From: CBDAPE01 sp965198325
GTDB lineage: Bacteria; Pseudomonadota; Alphaproteobacteria; UBA828; JAPUJA01
Length of the DNA: 64,000 nucleotides
Reading direction: 5' to 3'
Assembly: GCA_965198325.1 (NCBI GenBank)
Contig: CBDAPE010000014.1
Location: forward strand, 248,001 to 312,000
Below are positions 17,506 to 27,471 of this stretch, piece after piece. Every line of letters begins with the position of its first letter. Position 1 is the first letter of the stretch. The notes under the pieces were generated by a model, which was not told where the DNA came from, did no database searches, and saw only the letters and a program-made list of their open reading frames with translations. The translations under genes and the position numbers were made by a program.

Positions 17506-18799
17506 CCGGACCCTCGATCGCCTCAAGACGCTTCATCCGAAGGCGATCGATCTGACCCTGGGCCGGATCGAATTCCTTCTCGAGCGACTGGGTGCGCCCC
17601 ACCGCGCGGTTCCGCCGGCCGTCCATGTCGCGGGTACTAATGGCAAGGGCTCGTCGATCGCTTTTCTGCGAAGCTGCCTCGAGGCGGCTGGCTACCGGGT
17701 CCACGTCTACACCTCGCCTCACCTTGTCCGCTTCGCCGAGCGCATCCGTCTGGCCGGCGAGATTATCGACGACGACCGGCTCGAATCCCTGCTCGACGAG
17801 TGTGAGCGGGCAAATCAGGGCGGGCCGATCACCTTCTTTGAAATCACCACGGCAGCGGCTTTTCTGGCCTTCGCGCGGGTTCCCGCCGACATTCTGTTGC
17901 TCGAGACCGGGCTCGGCGGTCGTCTCGACGCCACAAATGTGATCGATCGTCCCCTGCTGACCGCGATTACCCCGGTATCCCTCGATCATGTCCAGTATCT
18001 GGGCACGACCCTGGCCGGCATCGCGGTTGAGAAGGCGGGAATTCTCAAACCCAGCGTCGTGGCCGTCGTGGGCCGGCAGGGAGACGAAGCCCTGGCCCCG
18101 ATCCGCGTCCAGGCGGAACGCGTCGGCGCCTCTCTTGCCCTGATCGGGCGCGACTGGGATGTCGGCGAGCGGGACGGTCGCCTAGTCCTGCGCGACGGTG
18201 AGAGCCAGAGCGTCTACCCCGCGCCTGGTCTGGCCGGTCCCCATCAGTTCGACAATGCGGGTCTTGCAATCGTCTGCGCCAACCGGCTCGACGGGTTTGC
18301 CCTCGATGCCGACGCCATCGCGGCCGGGTTGGCTGCGGCGGACTGGCCTGGGCGACTCCAGAAATTGAAAAGTGGACGTCTTTTCAATATTTTACCGATG
18401 AAATGGGAGCTCTGGCTCGATGGCGGCCACAACGCCGCCGCCGGCGCGGCGCTGGCTGCCGCGGTGCGTCCCTGGTCGAATCGGCCGCTTCATCTGGTGA
18501 TCGGCATGCTGGACAGCAAGCAACCGGAAGAGTTCGCCGCCCCGCTCGCCGCACATGCCGACAGCATCACCTGCGTTCCGGTTGCCGGGGAACCGGCGAG
18601 CCTGTTGGCCGACGAGCTCGCCCATCGGCTCGGCGCTCTGGACACCACGGTGCAGTGCGCGGGAAGCGTCGGCGAGGCGCTAGACAGCCTGGCGAACGGT
18701 GTGTCCGGTGCGCCGCCCTCGCGGGTTCTGGTGTGCGGCTCGCTCTACCTTCTGGGCACGGTTCTGGCGGAAAACGAAGACTCCGTCTCAAGGCCCTGA
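17483..18799 (+). CDS. folC: Bifunctional folylpolyglutamate/dihydrofolate synthase
   Basis: Adds glutamates to folates and, in bacteria, makes dihydrofolate. Mur-ligase-type ATP motif HVAGTNGKGSSIAFL, then TSPHLVRFAERIR, ETGLGGRLDATN (metal site), ITPVSLDHVQYLG and WLDGGHNAAAGAAL identify FolC. The start at 17483 (MANHRPIDRTLDRLKTLHP) lies inside the end of accD (23-bp overlap). 438 residues. It converges on trxA across a terminator. Confidence 0.94.
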   Translation: MANHRPIDRTLDRLKTLHPKAIDLTLGRIEFLLERLGAPHRAVPPAVHVAGTNGKGSSIAFLRSCLEAAGYRVHVYTSPHLVRFAERIRLAGEIIDDDRLESLLDECERANQGGPITFFEITTAAAFLAFARVPADILLLETGLGGRLDATNVIDRPLLTAITPVSLDHVQYLGTTLAGIAVEKAGILKPSVVAVVGRQGDEALAPIRVQAERVGASLALIGRDWDVGERDGRLVLRDGESQSVYPAPGLAGPHQFDNAGLAIVCANRLDGFALDADAIAAGLAAADWPGRLQKLKSGRLFNILPMKWELWLDGGHNAAAGAALAAAVRPWSNRPLHLVIGMLDSKQPEEFAAPLAAHADSITCVPVAGEPASLLADELAHRLGALDTTVQCAGSVGEALDSLANGVSGAPPSRVLVCGSLYLLGTVLAENEDSVSRP

Positions 18800-18904
18800 G
18801 CCGGCTCGATTCCAATCAGGGGCTGGCTGAGTCCGGGACTCAGCGACCGCGCGCAAAGCCCTGAAATCCATCGGGATACGGTGGTTTTACCGTCGACTAC
18901 TGAC

Positions 18905-18930
18905 AAAAAACCCCGCCGCGGGGCGGGGCT
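18905..18930 (-). terminator. Bidirectional Rho-independent terminator between folC and trxA
   Basis: CCCCGCC and GGCGGGG form a 7-bp GC stem with a four-base loop. On the minus strand it is followed by TTTTTT, ideal for trxA. On the plus strand CTTTCATAATTTTT follows, which can serve folC. Confidence 0.85.
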
Positions 18931-18958
18931 TTCATAATTTTTCTTGGACTCGAACGCG

Positions 18959-19279
18959 TTAGATCGAACCCCTTACCCACTCGACGAGCTTAGTCTTGAG
19001 CAGGGCGCCGACCTTGGTGGCGGCGACTTCGCCGTTCTTGAACAGGATCAGGGTCGGAATGCCCCGCACGCCGTATTTGCCCGGCGTGCCGGGATTTTCA
19101 TCGACATTGACCTTGGCGACCGTGACCTCGCCCTCCATCTCGCTTGCCAGCTCTTCGAGCGCCGGCGCGATCTGCTTGCAGGGCCCGCACCATTCGGCCC
19201 AGAAGTCGACCAGCACTGGGCCGTCGGCGTTCAGCACATCGCTGTCGAAGGAAGTGTCGGTGACATGAGAGATCGCCAT
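18959..19279 (-). CDS. trxA: Thioredoxin
   Basis: A 106-residue thioredoxin with the WCGPC redox site (Cys31 and Cys34), the cis-Pro loop VRGIPTLILFKNG and conserved DFWAEW. A general cytoplasmic disulfide reductant. MAISHVTD at 19279 is the natural start, with AAAGGACC just upstream. It lies directly downstream of addA on the same strand, and its terminator is at 18905-18930. Confidence 0.97.
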   Translation of the reverse strand: MAISHVTDTSFDSDVLNADGPVLVDFWAEWCGPCKQIAPALEELASEMEGEVTVAKVNVDENPGTPGKYGVRGIPTLILFKNGEVAATKVGALLKTKLVEWVRGSI

Positions 19280-19386
19280 CGGATGGGGTCCTTTTCCGTT
19301 CTCGGAGGTCGCTGGAAGGCCCTGACGCGTCGCGGGACTATCGTACAGGAGTGTTGCTTGGAATGTAGTCGGGGGCTCGGGGAGCG

Positions 19387-22300
19387 TCAAGGTACGAAGC
19401 CGTCGAGAAGGGCATCCGGTAAGCTCATCAGGCGGGGGCCGTCGGTCCAGAGCAGAGCGCAGCGGATTGCTTGCTCCGGATAGACCTGCCGGAGCACCGC
19501 CCGATAGGCCGCCATCTGGGCGAGATAGGCGGGCGCCGCCTCCGCCGGGCTCTCGGGCGGTGGCCGGTTGGTCTTGTAATCGACGATCAGGACGCCGTTT
19601 TCGGTGACCGCCAGCCGGTCGATCTGGCCGGCGATGACGATATTGCCAACACGGCCCGCGATCGGCACCTCGGCGCGGCTCCCGGGTGCGAACAACGCCG
19701 CGAACTCGGGATCCGCCATGACCCGGCGGATCTCCGCCGCGATCTCCACGGTCTCCCCGGCTTCGAGGCCGTGGCCCGAATTATCCAGATAGCGGTGCAA
19801 CGCATCGTCGCGCGCCGCCGGTTCCAGCGCGGGAATCCGCTCGAGCAGGCGGTGGACCAGCCGTCCCCGGGCGAACGGGTCCACCTGGCCGATTTCGAGG
19901 GGGGAGCGGGGCGCGGGCTCGACAAACGCGCTCTGCGAGGGGCTGAGCGGGCGCGTCGGCGGCGATTCCGGCGGCGCAGGCTCCTTCGCGAAGGCGGGCA
20001 GCGCCGCCTCGCTCGGGGCGCCCTCGCCGAGCAGGCCGTCCGGCGAAGGCGCCGCCTCCTGGGGTGCCGTTAGGCACAGGCCGTCGCCTGACCAGCCATG
20101 CGCGCCCTCGCCCGTAAAATCGAAGCCGACGGTTTTAGCGATCGGCTCCAACGCGCGCCTGACGAGGTCGTACCAGCAGCCCTCGGGGCGCGCCCGGCGG
20201 GTCTCGTAGCCGCAGATATAGAGCCGGTCCTCGGCCCGGGTCAGGGCGACATAAAGCAGCCGGCGGTATTCTTCGTCCCGGCGGGCCTTGGCCCTCTCCC
20301 GGGCGGCTTGGGCGTGGTGATCGTCTCGCGCACCCCGGCCGGGCCAGAGCGGCCGGGGTGCCTCGTGGTCGGTCCAGAACACGGGCGAGAGCCGGGTCGG
20401 CTTGAACACCGTGTCGGGCAGAATCACGAGCGGCGCCTGCAATCCCTTGGCGCCGTGCACGGTCATCAGGCGCACCTCGTCGCGGCCCTGCTCCAGATCG
20501 CGTTTGATCTGGGCGGCACCCGCCTCGACCCAGGCGAGAAAGCCCTGGAGCGACGGCGCATGCTGACGCTGGTAGTCGAGCGCAAGACCCAGGAACTCGT
20601 CGATCGGATCCCCCGCCTCGTGGCCGAGCCGGCCAATCAGCGCGCGGCGGCCGCCGCGCGGACCAAGGACCTCCGCATAGAGCTCGAACGGCGAGACGTA
20701 ATCGGTGCGTGCGAGCAGGGCCGCAAGAGTATTCCGGGCCGCTCCGAAGCGTGCCGATCCCCCGCTTCGCTCGCTCAGCGCGCGCCACAGGCTCTGACCC
20801 TCCCGTCCGCTCGCAAGCTCGAGAAGCTCATCCTCGGACAGGCCGATCAGCGGGCTCTTGAGCAGCCCGGCGAGCGAGAGATCGTCCTCGGGCAGCAGCA
20901 GGAAGCGGCCCAACGCCAGCAGGTCCATAATCGCGATCTGTTCGGTGAGCACCATGCGATCGACGCCGGCGACAGGGATTTTCAACGTCTTGAGTTCCCG
21001 GGCGAGCTCGTCGAGAAATCCCGTCCGACGCTGGACCAGCAGCATGATGTCGCCCGGGCGGATTGGCCGGTCCCGGGCGTCGAGCCGTTCACCGGAGTCG
21101 AGCCAGCTTCGGATCTGTCGGGCGATGCGCCGGGCCAGCCGGCCCGACGGATCGTCGCCCCGCTGCTGGGCGAGCGGCATCTCCCAGGGCGGACCGTCGG
21201 GCTCGTCTCGGGGCGCGACGGTGGGCCATAACTCGACCCGGCCCGCCTGCCCCGCACGGTGGGCTTCGTGGCGAATTGCAGCGCCCGAGAGCGACACCCC
21301 GTCCGCGGCGTCGCCTTGCGCGAAAACCGCGTCGATCGCGTCGAGCACGGTCCGGGTCGAGCGGAACGAGAGTTCGAGCGGCACGTCCCGCCAGCCGGCG
21401 CCGACGGCTTTAACGCGGCTCCGGAAATTCTCGCGCATGCTATCGAGCGCACGGGGCTCGGCTCCCTGAAAGCTGAAGATCGACTGCTTCTCGTCGCCGA
21501 CGACGAACAAGGTTCGCCCCGTCTCCCGGGCGCCGGCGCCGGTGAAGAATTCCTCGCACAGCCCGGCCACCACGTCCCATTGGGCCGGGCTGGTATCCTG
21601 TGCTTCGTCGAGCAGCACATGGTCGATCCCGCCGTCGAGCTTGTAGAGCACCCAGGCCGCGCTCTCGGCCAGCAAGCGGTCGCGCACCAGCAGGATCTGA
21701 TCGTCGAAGTCGAGGATGGCGCGCCGCTCCTTTGCCCGGTCGTAGGCGCTCACCAGCCGAATTCCGATGACCAGAAGGGCCGCCGTGCTGCGCGCGACCC
21801 GAAGGCTTGCGAGCCGCCCGACCACCTGGTGGATGCGGGCCTGCTCGGTTTCGAGAGCGGGCAGGGCCGCCTCGTCCGCCTCGCGCGCCTGTCTGGTGAT
21901 GAGCGTCTTTCGAAGCTCGGGCGGAGCGGCCTTGGTGACGAACACGCCGGTATAATCGGCGAAAGCCCCGATCCGGTCCGCGGTTGTCGCCTCGAGCCAG
22001 GCCCGGATTCGAGAGCCTAGCGCCCGGTCCGCGTCGGAGCCGGTGTCGAGCGCCTCGCAGGCGCCGGTCAGCGCCGTCTGGTCCGCTCCGCCCAGCGCGC
22101 AGGCGTCCTGGATCAGGGCGGCTTCGGTCTCGTCGGGTTCGAGCCCGAGCCAGCCATGGGGCGCGGCCATCAATTCCGCCTCGCTGTCATAGCTCTCGCG
22201 CAAGGTCCGCAGGCGAGCACGGTGGCGTGCCAGCTCCGCCAGCAAATCGAGGAAATCCAGATCGTTGACGTGAGAGCTCACTTCATCGAAGGCCGCCGCA

Positions 22301-22809
22301 AGAGTCGCGTCGCCGCCCGTTTCGCGCGCCCGGCGCAGCACGGAGTTCTGGGCGATCCGAAGTAACTCGACGGTGTCGCGTTCGTCGGCGACGGCAAAAT
22401 GCGGCGCGATGCCTGCTTCGAGCGGGAATCGCCGGAGTAGCGACTGGCAGAAACCGTGGATCGTGGCGATCGTCATACCGCCCGGCGCGTCGAGAACCCG
22501 GGCGAGCAGGCCCCGGGCCCGCTCCGTCAGCACCGGGTCGAACGGACCACCGATCAGCGTTCCGATCTCGGCGTTGAGCCGGCCGTCGTCAAGCCCCGTC
22601 CAGCCGGCGAGCCGCTCCCCCAGGCGGATCGCCATTTGGGCCGCTGCCGCCTTGGTAAAGGTCAGGCAGAGGATGCGCTTCGGGTCGTTGCCCTCCAGCA
22701 GCAGACGAATCACCCGGTCGGTCAGCACTTTGGTCTTGCCGGTTCCCGCGGACGCGGCGACCCAGGCGGAGGCGGCGGGATCGGCAGCGTCGCGCTGGGC
22801 ACGCGTCAT
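19387..22809 (-). CDS. addA: ATP-dependent helicase/nuclease AddA
   Basis: A 1140-residue UvrD-like helicase with a C-terminal nuclease, the main subunit of the AddAB double-strand-break resection enzyme. Walker A is at residues 18-26 (AASAGTGKT), Walker B at VLLDEAQDTSPAQWD, motif III-like VVGDEKQSIFSFQGA and helicase motif VMTVHGAKGLQAPLVILP follow. The nuclease motif IVDYKTNRPP is near residue 1077. The ATG at 22809 overlaps the addB stop (ATGA), so translation is coupled. Confidence 0.96.
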   Translation of the reverse strand: MTRAQRDAADPAASAWVAASAGTGKTKVLTDRVIRLLLEGNDPKRILCLTFTKAAAAQMAIRLGERLAGWTGLDDGRLNAEIGTLIGGPFDPVLTERARGLLARVLDAPGGMTIATIHGFCQSLLRRFPLEAGIAPHFAVADERDTVELLRIAQNSVLRRARETGGDATLAAAFDEVSSHVNDLDFLDLLAELARHRARLRTLRESYDSEAELMAAPHGWLGLEPDETEAALIQDACALGGADQTALTGACEALDTGSDADRALGSRIRAWLEATTADRIGAFADYTGVFVTKAAPPELRKTLITRQAREADEAALPALETEQARIHQVVGRLASLRVARSTAALLVIGIRLVSAYDRAKERRAILDFDDQILLVRDRLLAESAAWVLYKLDGGIDHVLLDEAQDTSPAQWDVVAGLCEEFFTGAGARETGRTLFVVGDEKQSIFSFQGAEPRALDSMRENFRSRVKAVGAGWRDVPLELSFRSTRTVLDAIDAVFAQGDAADGVSLSGAAIRHEAHRAGQAGRVELWPTVAPRDEPDGPPWEMPLAQQRGDDPSGRLARRIARQIRSWLDSGERLDARDRPIRPGDIMLLVQRRTGFLDELARELKTLKIPVAGVDRMVLTEQIAIMDLLALGRFLLLPEDDLSLAGLLKSPLIGLSEDELLELASGREGQSLWRALSERSGGSARFGAARNTLAALLARTDYVSPFELYAEVLGPRGGRRALIGRLGHEAGDPIDEFLGLALDYQRQHAPSLQGFLAWVEAGAAQIKRDLEQGRDEVRLMTVHGAKGLQAPLVILPDTVFKPTRLSPVFWTDHEAPRPLWPGRGARDDHHAQAARERAKARRDEEYRRLLYVALTRAEDRLYICGYETRRARPEGCWYDLVRRALEPIAKTVGFDFTGEGAHGWSGDGLCLTAPQEAAPSPDGLLGEGAPSEAALPAFAKEPAPPESPPTRPLSPSQSAFVEPAPRSPLEIGQVDPFARGRLVHRLLERIPALEPAARDDALHRYLDNSGHGLEAGETVEIAAEIRRVMADPEFAALFAPGSRAEVPIAGRVGNIVIAGQIDRLAVTENGVLIVDYKTNRPPPESPAEAAPAYLAQMAAYRAVLRQVYPEQAIRCALLWTDGPRLMSLPDALLDGFVP

Positions 22810-25763
22810 GGCGTGCCCCCGCCGCTCCGGGTCAGCCATTCGCCGATGCGCGCGAGATGATCGTAATCGTCGCCCGCTGGCGGCGTCTCGGGTCTCGGCC
22901 GGGCGAGATAGGGCGTTTCGGGGTCGTCGAAGCGCGCCACCAGAGTCCCGAGACCGTCGAGCGCGTCGGCCGCAAGGCGCGCGGCGTCCGCGTCGATCGG
23001 GTAAATCTCCCCTGCGGGCTCGCCACCCGAAAGCCGCCAGAACGCGAGTTCGGCCACGGCGGCGGCCGGGAGTCCCTCGAAACCACCCGCAAGCGCGATC
23101 GCGGCCTCCAACGGCAGCTGGGGCGACAGGCCGCGCGCGACCAGGGTCGCGTGCGGCGGCGTGCCCGTCTTGTAATCAATGATCGCGAGACGGCCGTCAG
23201 TCTGCCGGTCAATCCGGTCGGCCCTCGCGGTGAGCAGGAATTCGCCTCCCGGCGCCTCGATGACGAGCCGGCCGTCCGCCTCGGTGGCGAGCGTGGCGAT
23301 GGTTTCCCGCCGCATCCGTTCCTGGGCCAGGAACCATTCGGCGATACGCACGAAGCGGGGCCACCAGAATGCCTCGACCCCGGGACGTTCCAACGCCCCG
23401 CCGAACGCCCCGCGGCCACAGGCGAGCAGCTGCGCGCGCGCGTCGCTCGGCAGGCGCTCGCGATGGCTCGAAAGAAACAGGTTGAGCGCCCGGTGGATGA
23501 AACTGCCGCGTTCCGCGGCGCCGGGCTCGGCGTCGATCGGATCGAGCGGGCGAAGCTTCAGAATGTGGCGGGCATAGATCGCATAAGGGTCGCGCATCCA
23601 GGTCTCGACGGCCGTGACCGAGAGCTGGCGGGGGCGAAGCGCAAGCGCCGGCCGGGGTGCGGGCGGGGGCATCGGCGCGATCGTCTCAGGTACATCGAGC
23701 TTGTCCTGCCAGGCGAGCCATAGACTTGCGTCTTCGCTGATCTCGGCGCGCGCGCCGATCGCGTCGAGCACGATGTCGAGCCGGGTCAGCCAGCGCGACG
23801 GCACGCTCGGTGTGCCCTCGTGCTTGCGCGCACGGGTCAGCACGACCTCGGGTGCACAGAAGCATTGGGCAAAATCGTGGGCCGACAGGCCAATCCGGCG
23901 CTCGAGCGGAGCGAGGCCGAAGGCCTTGCGCATCGGGTGGCTCATCCACGGGTCGGCCTCGGGTTCGGCGGGCCAGCCGGCCTCGTTGAGCCCGCTCAGG
24001 ATCATTCGATCGACATGCTGCAGGCGGGCTTCAAGTGGGCCCCAGATAAACAGACGGGACTGGCCGCCGTAGGCGGGGCGGACCACTTCGCCGGCCATCA
24101 GGGCGTCGAGCAGCGCGGGATAATCGGTGCCCCGGAGCGGCGCGGTACCTGGCGCGCCGTCGATCAACTCTGCGAACAGCAGAGCGGCAACCTCGCCCGC
24201 GTCGCCCGCCCACAGGCGTTCGGATCCACTGTCCTCGTCGCTGGCCGCGAGCGCTTCGGCAAATTCCAGATGGCCGCACAGCAGGGCTTCGAGATCGACC
24301 CGCTCCTTCCGGACCAGGTCCTCGAACGGCTCTGCGGCCGCAGCCAGGTTCGCGAGCCAGCGGCTCAGGCCGATTTCCCCCTGGGTCCGGGCGAGCGCGT
24401 CGGTCAGGCCCGTAAATCCCGGCCCGGGCCGCGGCCCCCGCAGGATCGCCCGCTCGAGCCGACGCACCTGGCTGCGAAAGGCGGCCGGACTGGTTCCAAG
24501 TGCCGCCAGGGGATGCTTGAGCGCGGCGAGCAGGGGAATCGGCGCCGCCCGGCTGGCTGTAAGTTCCGCGGTCAGCCGGAGAAACACGCCCGGTGGCGTG
24601 GCGCCGAGCGACCGGCCTGCCGAATCATCGATCGCGATGCCGAAGCGCCCCAGTTCGACGCCGACCCGGCGGGCCAGGTCCCGGTCGATAGTGACCAGGG
24701 CGGCCCGCTTGCCCGAGACCTCCAGGGCTTCGCGCAGGAGCAGGGCGATGACCGCCGCTTCTTCCCGGGGACCGGGACAATCGATCCGCAAGAGTCCGGC
24801 GACACCGTCGCGAAAATCCGCCACGCTCGCCTCATCCAGAGCCGGACGCGGTAACGGGCGCATTGCTTCCGAGATTAGCCGCACGCGTCCCGGAGGCGGT
24901 GCCGCCTCGCCGATCTCCGGCCAGTCGATCACAGCGTCCCGTCCGACATCCAGCCGGTCGAGCAACCGCTTCAGGCCGAATTGCGGGTGGCTCGGCTCCA
25001 GGGTCTGCCAGGTTGCATCGTCGAGGTCGCGGTCGAGGCCCGGCAGAATTACCACGCCCTTCGGCAGTTGCGCGACAACCTCGAGCAGATCGGCAGTCGC
25101 GGGCACGGTGCCTGTGCTGCCCGCCGCGATGACCGGCGTGTCGGGCGGGCTCTCGCGCCAGCGGCGGGTCAGGCCGTCGAGCAGCGCGTTGCGCCGCGCC
25201 GCGGGATCGAGAGCGCCTTCCTCGGCCAGGATCGCCGGCCAGTGTTCGGTGACGATCGCCAGGAAATCGAGCGTGATCTGCCAGTGGGCGGCGTAATCCT
25301 CGGGTACGAGGTCGGCAAGGCCGTCGAACGAGAGCCGCTCGGTTTCCACTTGGTCGATCAGCCGAGCCAACGCCTGGGCGAGTCGGGCCGCTTGGTCGGC
25401 TGTCAGGGGTTCGTCGGTCGTGCGTTTTTCTCCACGGGCATGGATCAGCCGGGTCAGCAGCAATTGCCGCCGCCGGGACGAAATGGCGGGCGGCAAAGCG
25501 GCGTCGACGGGCGCGTCGAACGCGAAGTCATCGTCCTCGACCTCGCCCAGCGGACGCATGGCGGGCAGCAGGAGGGCCGGACGCTCACTCTGGCGCAGAA
25601 AGGCCTCGCGCAAGGACCGACAGCCACGCCGGGTGGGCAGCAGGATGGTCGTCTCGGTGAGTGCCAGGGGATCGTCGGGCCGCTCGGCGAGGACGCCGGT
25701 GGCCAATTGATCGAGAAACGGGCGTCCCGGGGCGATCGTATAGAGGCGCCCGGGCACGCTCAT
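22806..25763 (-). CDS. addB: Double-strand break repair protein AddB
   Basis: The 985-residue partner of AddA, used in end resection. The N-terminal inactive helicase region begins MSVPGRLYTIAPGRPF and contains TTILLPTRRGCRSLREAF. The C-terminal PD-(D/E)XK nuclease has AIIDYKTGTPPHATL near residue 862 and the QLPLEAAIA helix. The start at 25763 shares ATGA with the murU stop. An upstream in-frame extension to 25832 is rejected as Arg-rich sequence inside murU. Confidence 0.94.
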   Translation of the reverse strand: MSVPGRLYTIAPGRPFLDQLATGVLAERPDDPLALTETTILLPTRRGCRSLREAFLRQSERPALLLPAMRPLGEVEDDDFAFDAPVDAALPPAISSRRRQLLLTRLIHARGEKRTTDEPLTADQAARLAQALARLIDQVETERLSFDGLADLVPEDYAAHWQITLDFLAIVTEHWPAILAEEGALDPAARRNALLDGLTRRWRESPPDTPVIAAGSTGTVPATADLLEVVAQLPKGVVILPGLDRDLDDATWQTLEPSHPQFGLKRLLDRLDVGRDAVIDWPEIGEAAPPPGRVRLISEAMRPLPRPALDEASVADFRDGVAGLLRIDCPGPREEAAVIALLLREALEVSGKRAALVTIDRDLARRVGVELGRFGIAIDDSAGRSLGATPPGVFLRLTAELTASRAAPIPLLAALKHPLAALGTSPAAFRSQVRRLERAILRGPRPGPGFTGLTDALARTQGEIGLSRWLANLAAAAEPFEDLVRKERVDLEALLCGHLEFAEALAASDEDSGSERLWAGDAGEVAALLFAELIDGAPGTAPLRGTDYPALLDALMAGEVVRPAYGGQSRLFIWGPLEARLQHVDRMILSGLNEAGWPAEPEADPWMSHPMRKAFGLAPLERRIGLSAHDFAQCFCAPEVVLTRARKHEGTPSVPSRWLTRLDIVLDAIGARAEISEDASLWLAWQDKLDVPETIAPMPPPAPRPALALRPRQLSVTAVETWMRDPYAIYARHILKLRPLDPIDAEPGAAERGSFIHRALNLFLSSHRERLPSDARAQLLACGRGAFGGALERPGVEAFWWPRFVRIAEWFLAQERMRRETIATLATEADGRLVIEAPGGEFLLTARADRIDRQTDGRLAIIDYKTGTPPHATLVARGLSPQLPLEAAIALAGGFEGLPAAAVAELAFWRLSGGEPAGEIYPIDADAARLAADALDGLGTLVARFDDPETPYLARPRPETPPAGDDYDHLARIGEWLTRSGGGTP

Positions 25764-26482
25764 CCGGTGCGCCGATTGGCGAGGAACCGCTCCGCCTCGG
25801 CGACGCCTTCGGGCGTTCCCACATGAAGCCACAGCCCATCATAGACGATCCCGTGGAGCCGGCCGGCGTCCTGGGCTCGATCATAGAGACGGTTGAGAGA
25901 GAACGGCCCCTCGGGCGCGCCTTCGAACAGCCTGGGATGGAGCAGCTGAACCCCGGAAAACAGGAACGGTGCGACTTGAGTTTCCAGCCGTCGACAGGCG
26001 TTACCCGCTGAATCGAGCATGTAGTCGCCGAACCCTTCGATGTTGCCGGCGCGGACCATCTCGTGAAGCAGCAGCAGCGCATCCATCGCGCCGTCGTCCC
26101 AGGCGTGGACGAGACGGGCCAGCGTATTGGACGGACCGTCGAGCCAGAGGATGTCGGAGTTGGCGACGAGGATCGGTCCGTTGCCGAGATTTCCGAGGGC
26201 GTTGGCGACACCGCCGCCGGTCTCGAGCAATTTTGGCTCAGGGGAAAGCACGATCGCGATGTCGTCGCGCACCGCAAGGTGGGCCTGCAGCATTGTGGCC
26301 ATGTGGTGGGTATTGATTACGGCCTGCTCGATGCCCGCCTCGACAAGCCGGTCGAGCGCGTGGTCGATCAGCGCGCGACCGGCCACCTCGATCAGCGGCT
26401 TGGGCCGTTCGTCGGTGAGTGGACGCATCCGGGTGCCCCGTCCGGCCGCGAGCAGCATGGCGCCGGTAATGGTCGTGTTCAT
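25760..26482 (-). CDS. murU: N-acetylmuramate alpha-1-phosphate uridylyltransferase-like nucleotidyltransferase (MurU)
   Basis: A 240-residue sugar-nucleotidyltransferase with the signature AMLLAAGRGTRMRPLTDERPKPLIEVAG, shown here as overlapping parts GRGTRMRPLT and KPLIEVAG. VANSDILWLDG gives the metal Asp and FLFSGVQLLHPRLF the family C-terminal region. MurU activates MurNAc-1-phosphate to UDP-MurNAc in cell-wall recycling. The neighbouring amgK gene (ATGA overlap) supplies that substrate, which is why I choose this role over a general NTP transferase. Confidence 0.86.
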   Translation of the reverse strand: MNTTITGAMLLAAGRGTRMRPLTDERPKPLIEVAGRALIDHALDRLVEAGIEQAVINTHHMATMLQAHLAVRDDIAIVLSPEPKLLETGGGVANALGNLGNGPILVANSDILWLDGPSNTLARLVHAWDDGAMDALLLLHEMVRAGNIEGFGDYMLDSAGNACRRLETQVAPFLFSGVQLLHPRLFEGAPEGPFSLNRLYDRAQDAGRLHGIVYDGLWLHVGTPEGVAEAERFLANRRTG

Positions 26483-27471
26483 GGCAGGCGTTCCCGGTGC
26501 TTGGGAGGGATCTCCCGGTCGATCCAGGCGCGCATGGGCTCGAGTGCGGGATGGGCGAGGTCGCCTTCGAGAAGGCGCCAGACCCGGGGCAGGTAGTCGA
26601 GATAACCGGGTTTGTCGTCGCGCACGCAGAGCCGGCTGAAGATGCCGACGATCTTGCAATTGCGCTGGGCGCCGAGGACGGCGTAGGCCGTGCGGAAGGC
26701 GTCGGCGTCAAGCTCCGGCATGGCTGCCAGATAGACCGCAATTCCAGCCTCGACCATGGCAGGCTCGACGTCGCGCCGCGCGTCTTCGAGAAGCGAGACC
26801 AAATCGTAGGCGCCGGCGCCAATCAGCGCGTCCTGAAAATCCAGCAGCCCCACCGTGGCAAGCCCGCCGCGCTCGGGCAGCCAGAGCAGGTTGTCGGCAT
26901 GATAATCGCGCAAGACCAGCACGCACGGTCCGATCTGGGCCAGCGGCAGCAGGGTTCGCCATATCGCATCGTAGGATGTTCGTAACGCCGGATCGGGAGT
27001 CGCGTCCCGCTGGCGGGGAATATACCAGTCGACCAGAAGATCGGCCTCCTCGAGCAGCGCCGCCTCGTCGTAGGGTGCAACGCCGGCGGGTGGCGTCTGA
27101 CGGTGCAGGTCGGCCAGCAGCGCGATGGCAGCGTCATAGAGCTTGGCTTCGTCGGGCGCGCCCGGCCCGGTCAGAACGCGGGTGTATATGGCATCGCCGA
27201 GATCCTCCAGCAACAGCAGGCCCGCCGCTTCGTCCGCCGCCAGAATAGCCGGTGCACTGTAGCCCAGAGCGCTCAGGTGACGGGCGATCAGGGCAAACGG
27301 GCGGACGTCCTCTTGGGGCGGCGGGGCGTCCATCAGGATTGCGCGGTCCGCACCGCGAGTGAGCCGTTCATAGCGCCGAAACGAGGCGTCGCCCGCGATC
27401 GGTGCGCGAACCGCCTCGCTCCAGCCCTCGGTTCCGAGGAAATCCGCGATCTTCTTGGCCCGCTCGGTCAT
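26479..27471 (-). CDS. amgK: Anomeric MurNAc/GlcNAc kinase-like aminoglycoside phosphotransferase-fold protein (AmgK)
   Basis: A 330-residue kinase of the aminoglycoside phosphotransferase fold: SFRRYERL in the nucleotide lobe, LVLRDYHADNLLWL as the catalytic loop and GLLDFQDALIGAGAYDLVSLL with the metal-binding Asp. AmgK phosphorylates the anomeric carbon of MurNAc, feeding MurU. The gene overlaps both tsaE upstream and murU downstream by ATGA, forming the tsaE-amgK-murU-addB-addA-trxA string known in alphaproteobacteria. Confidence 0.88.
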   Translation of the reverse strand: MTERAKKIADFLGTEGWSEAVRAPIAGDASFRRYERLTRGADRAILMDAPPPQEDVRPFALIARHLSALGYSAPAILAADEAAGLLLLEDLGDAIYTRVLTGPGAPDEAKLYDAAIALLADLHRQTPPAGVAPYDEAALLEEADLLVDWYIPRQRDATPDPALRTSYDAIWRTLLPLAQIGPCVLVLRDYHADNLLWLPERGGLATVGLLDFQDALIGAGAYDLVSLLEDARRDVEPAMVEAGIAVYLAAMPELDADAFRTAYAVLGAQRNCKIVGIFSRLCVRDDKPGYLDYLPRVWRLLEGDLAHPALEPMRAWIDREIPPKHRERLP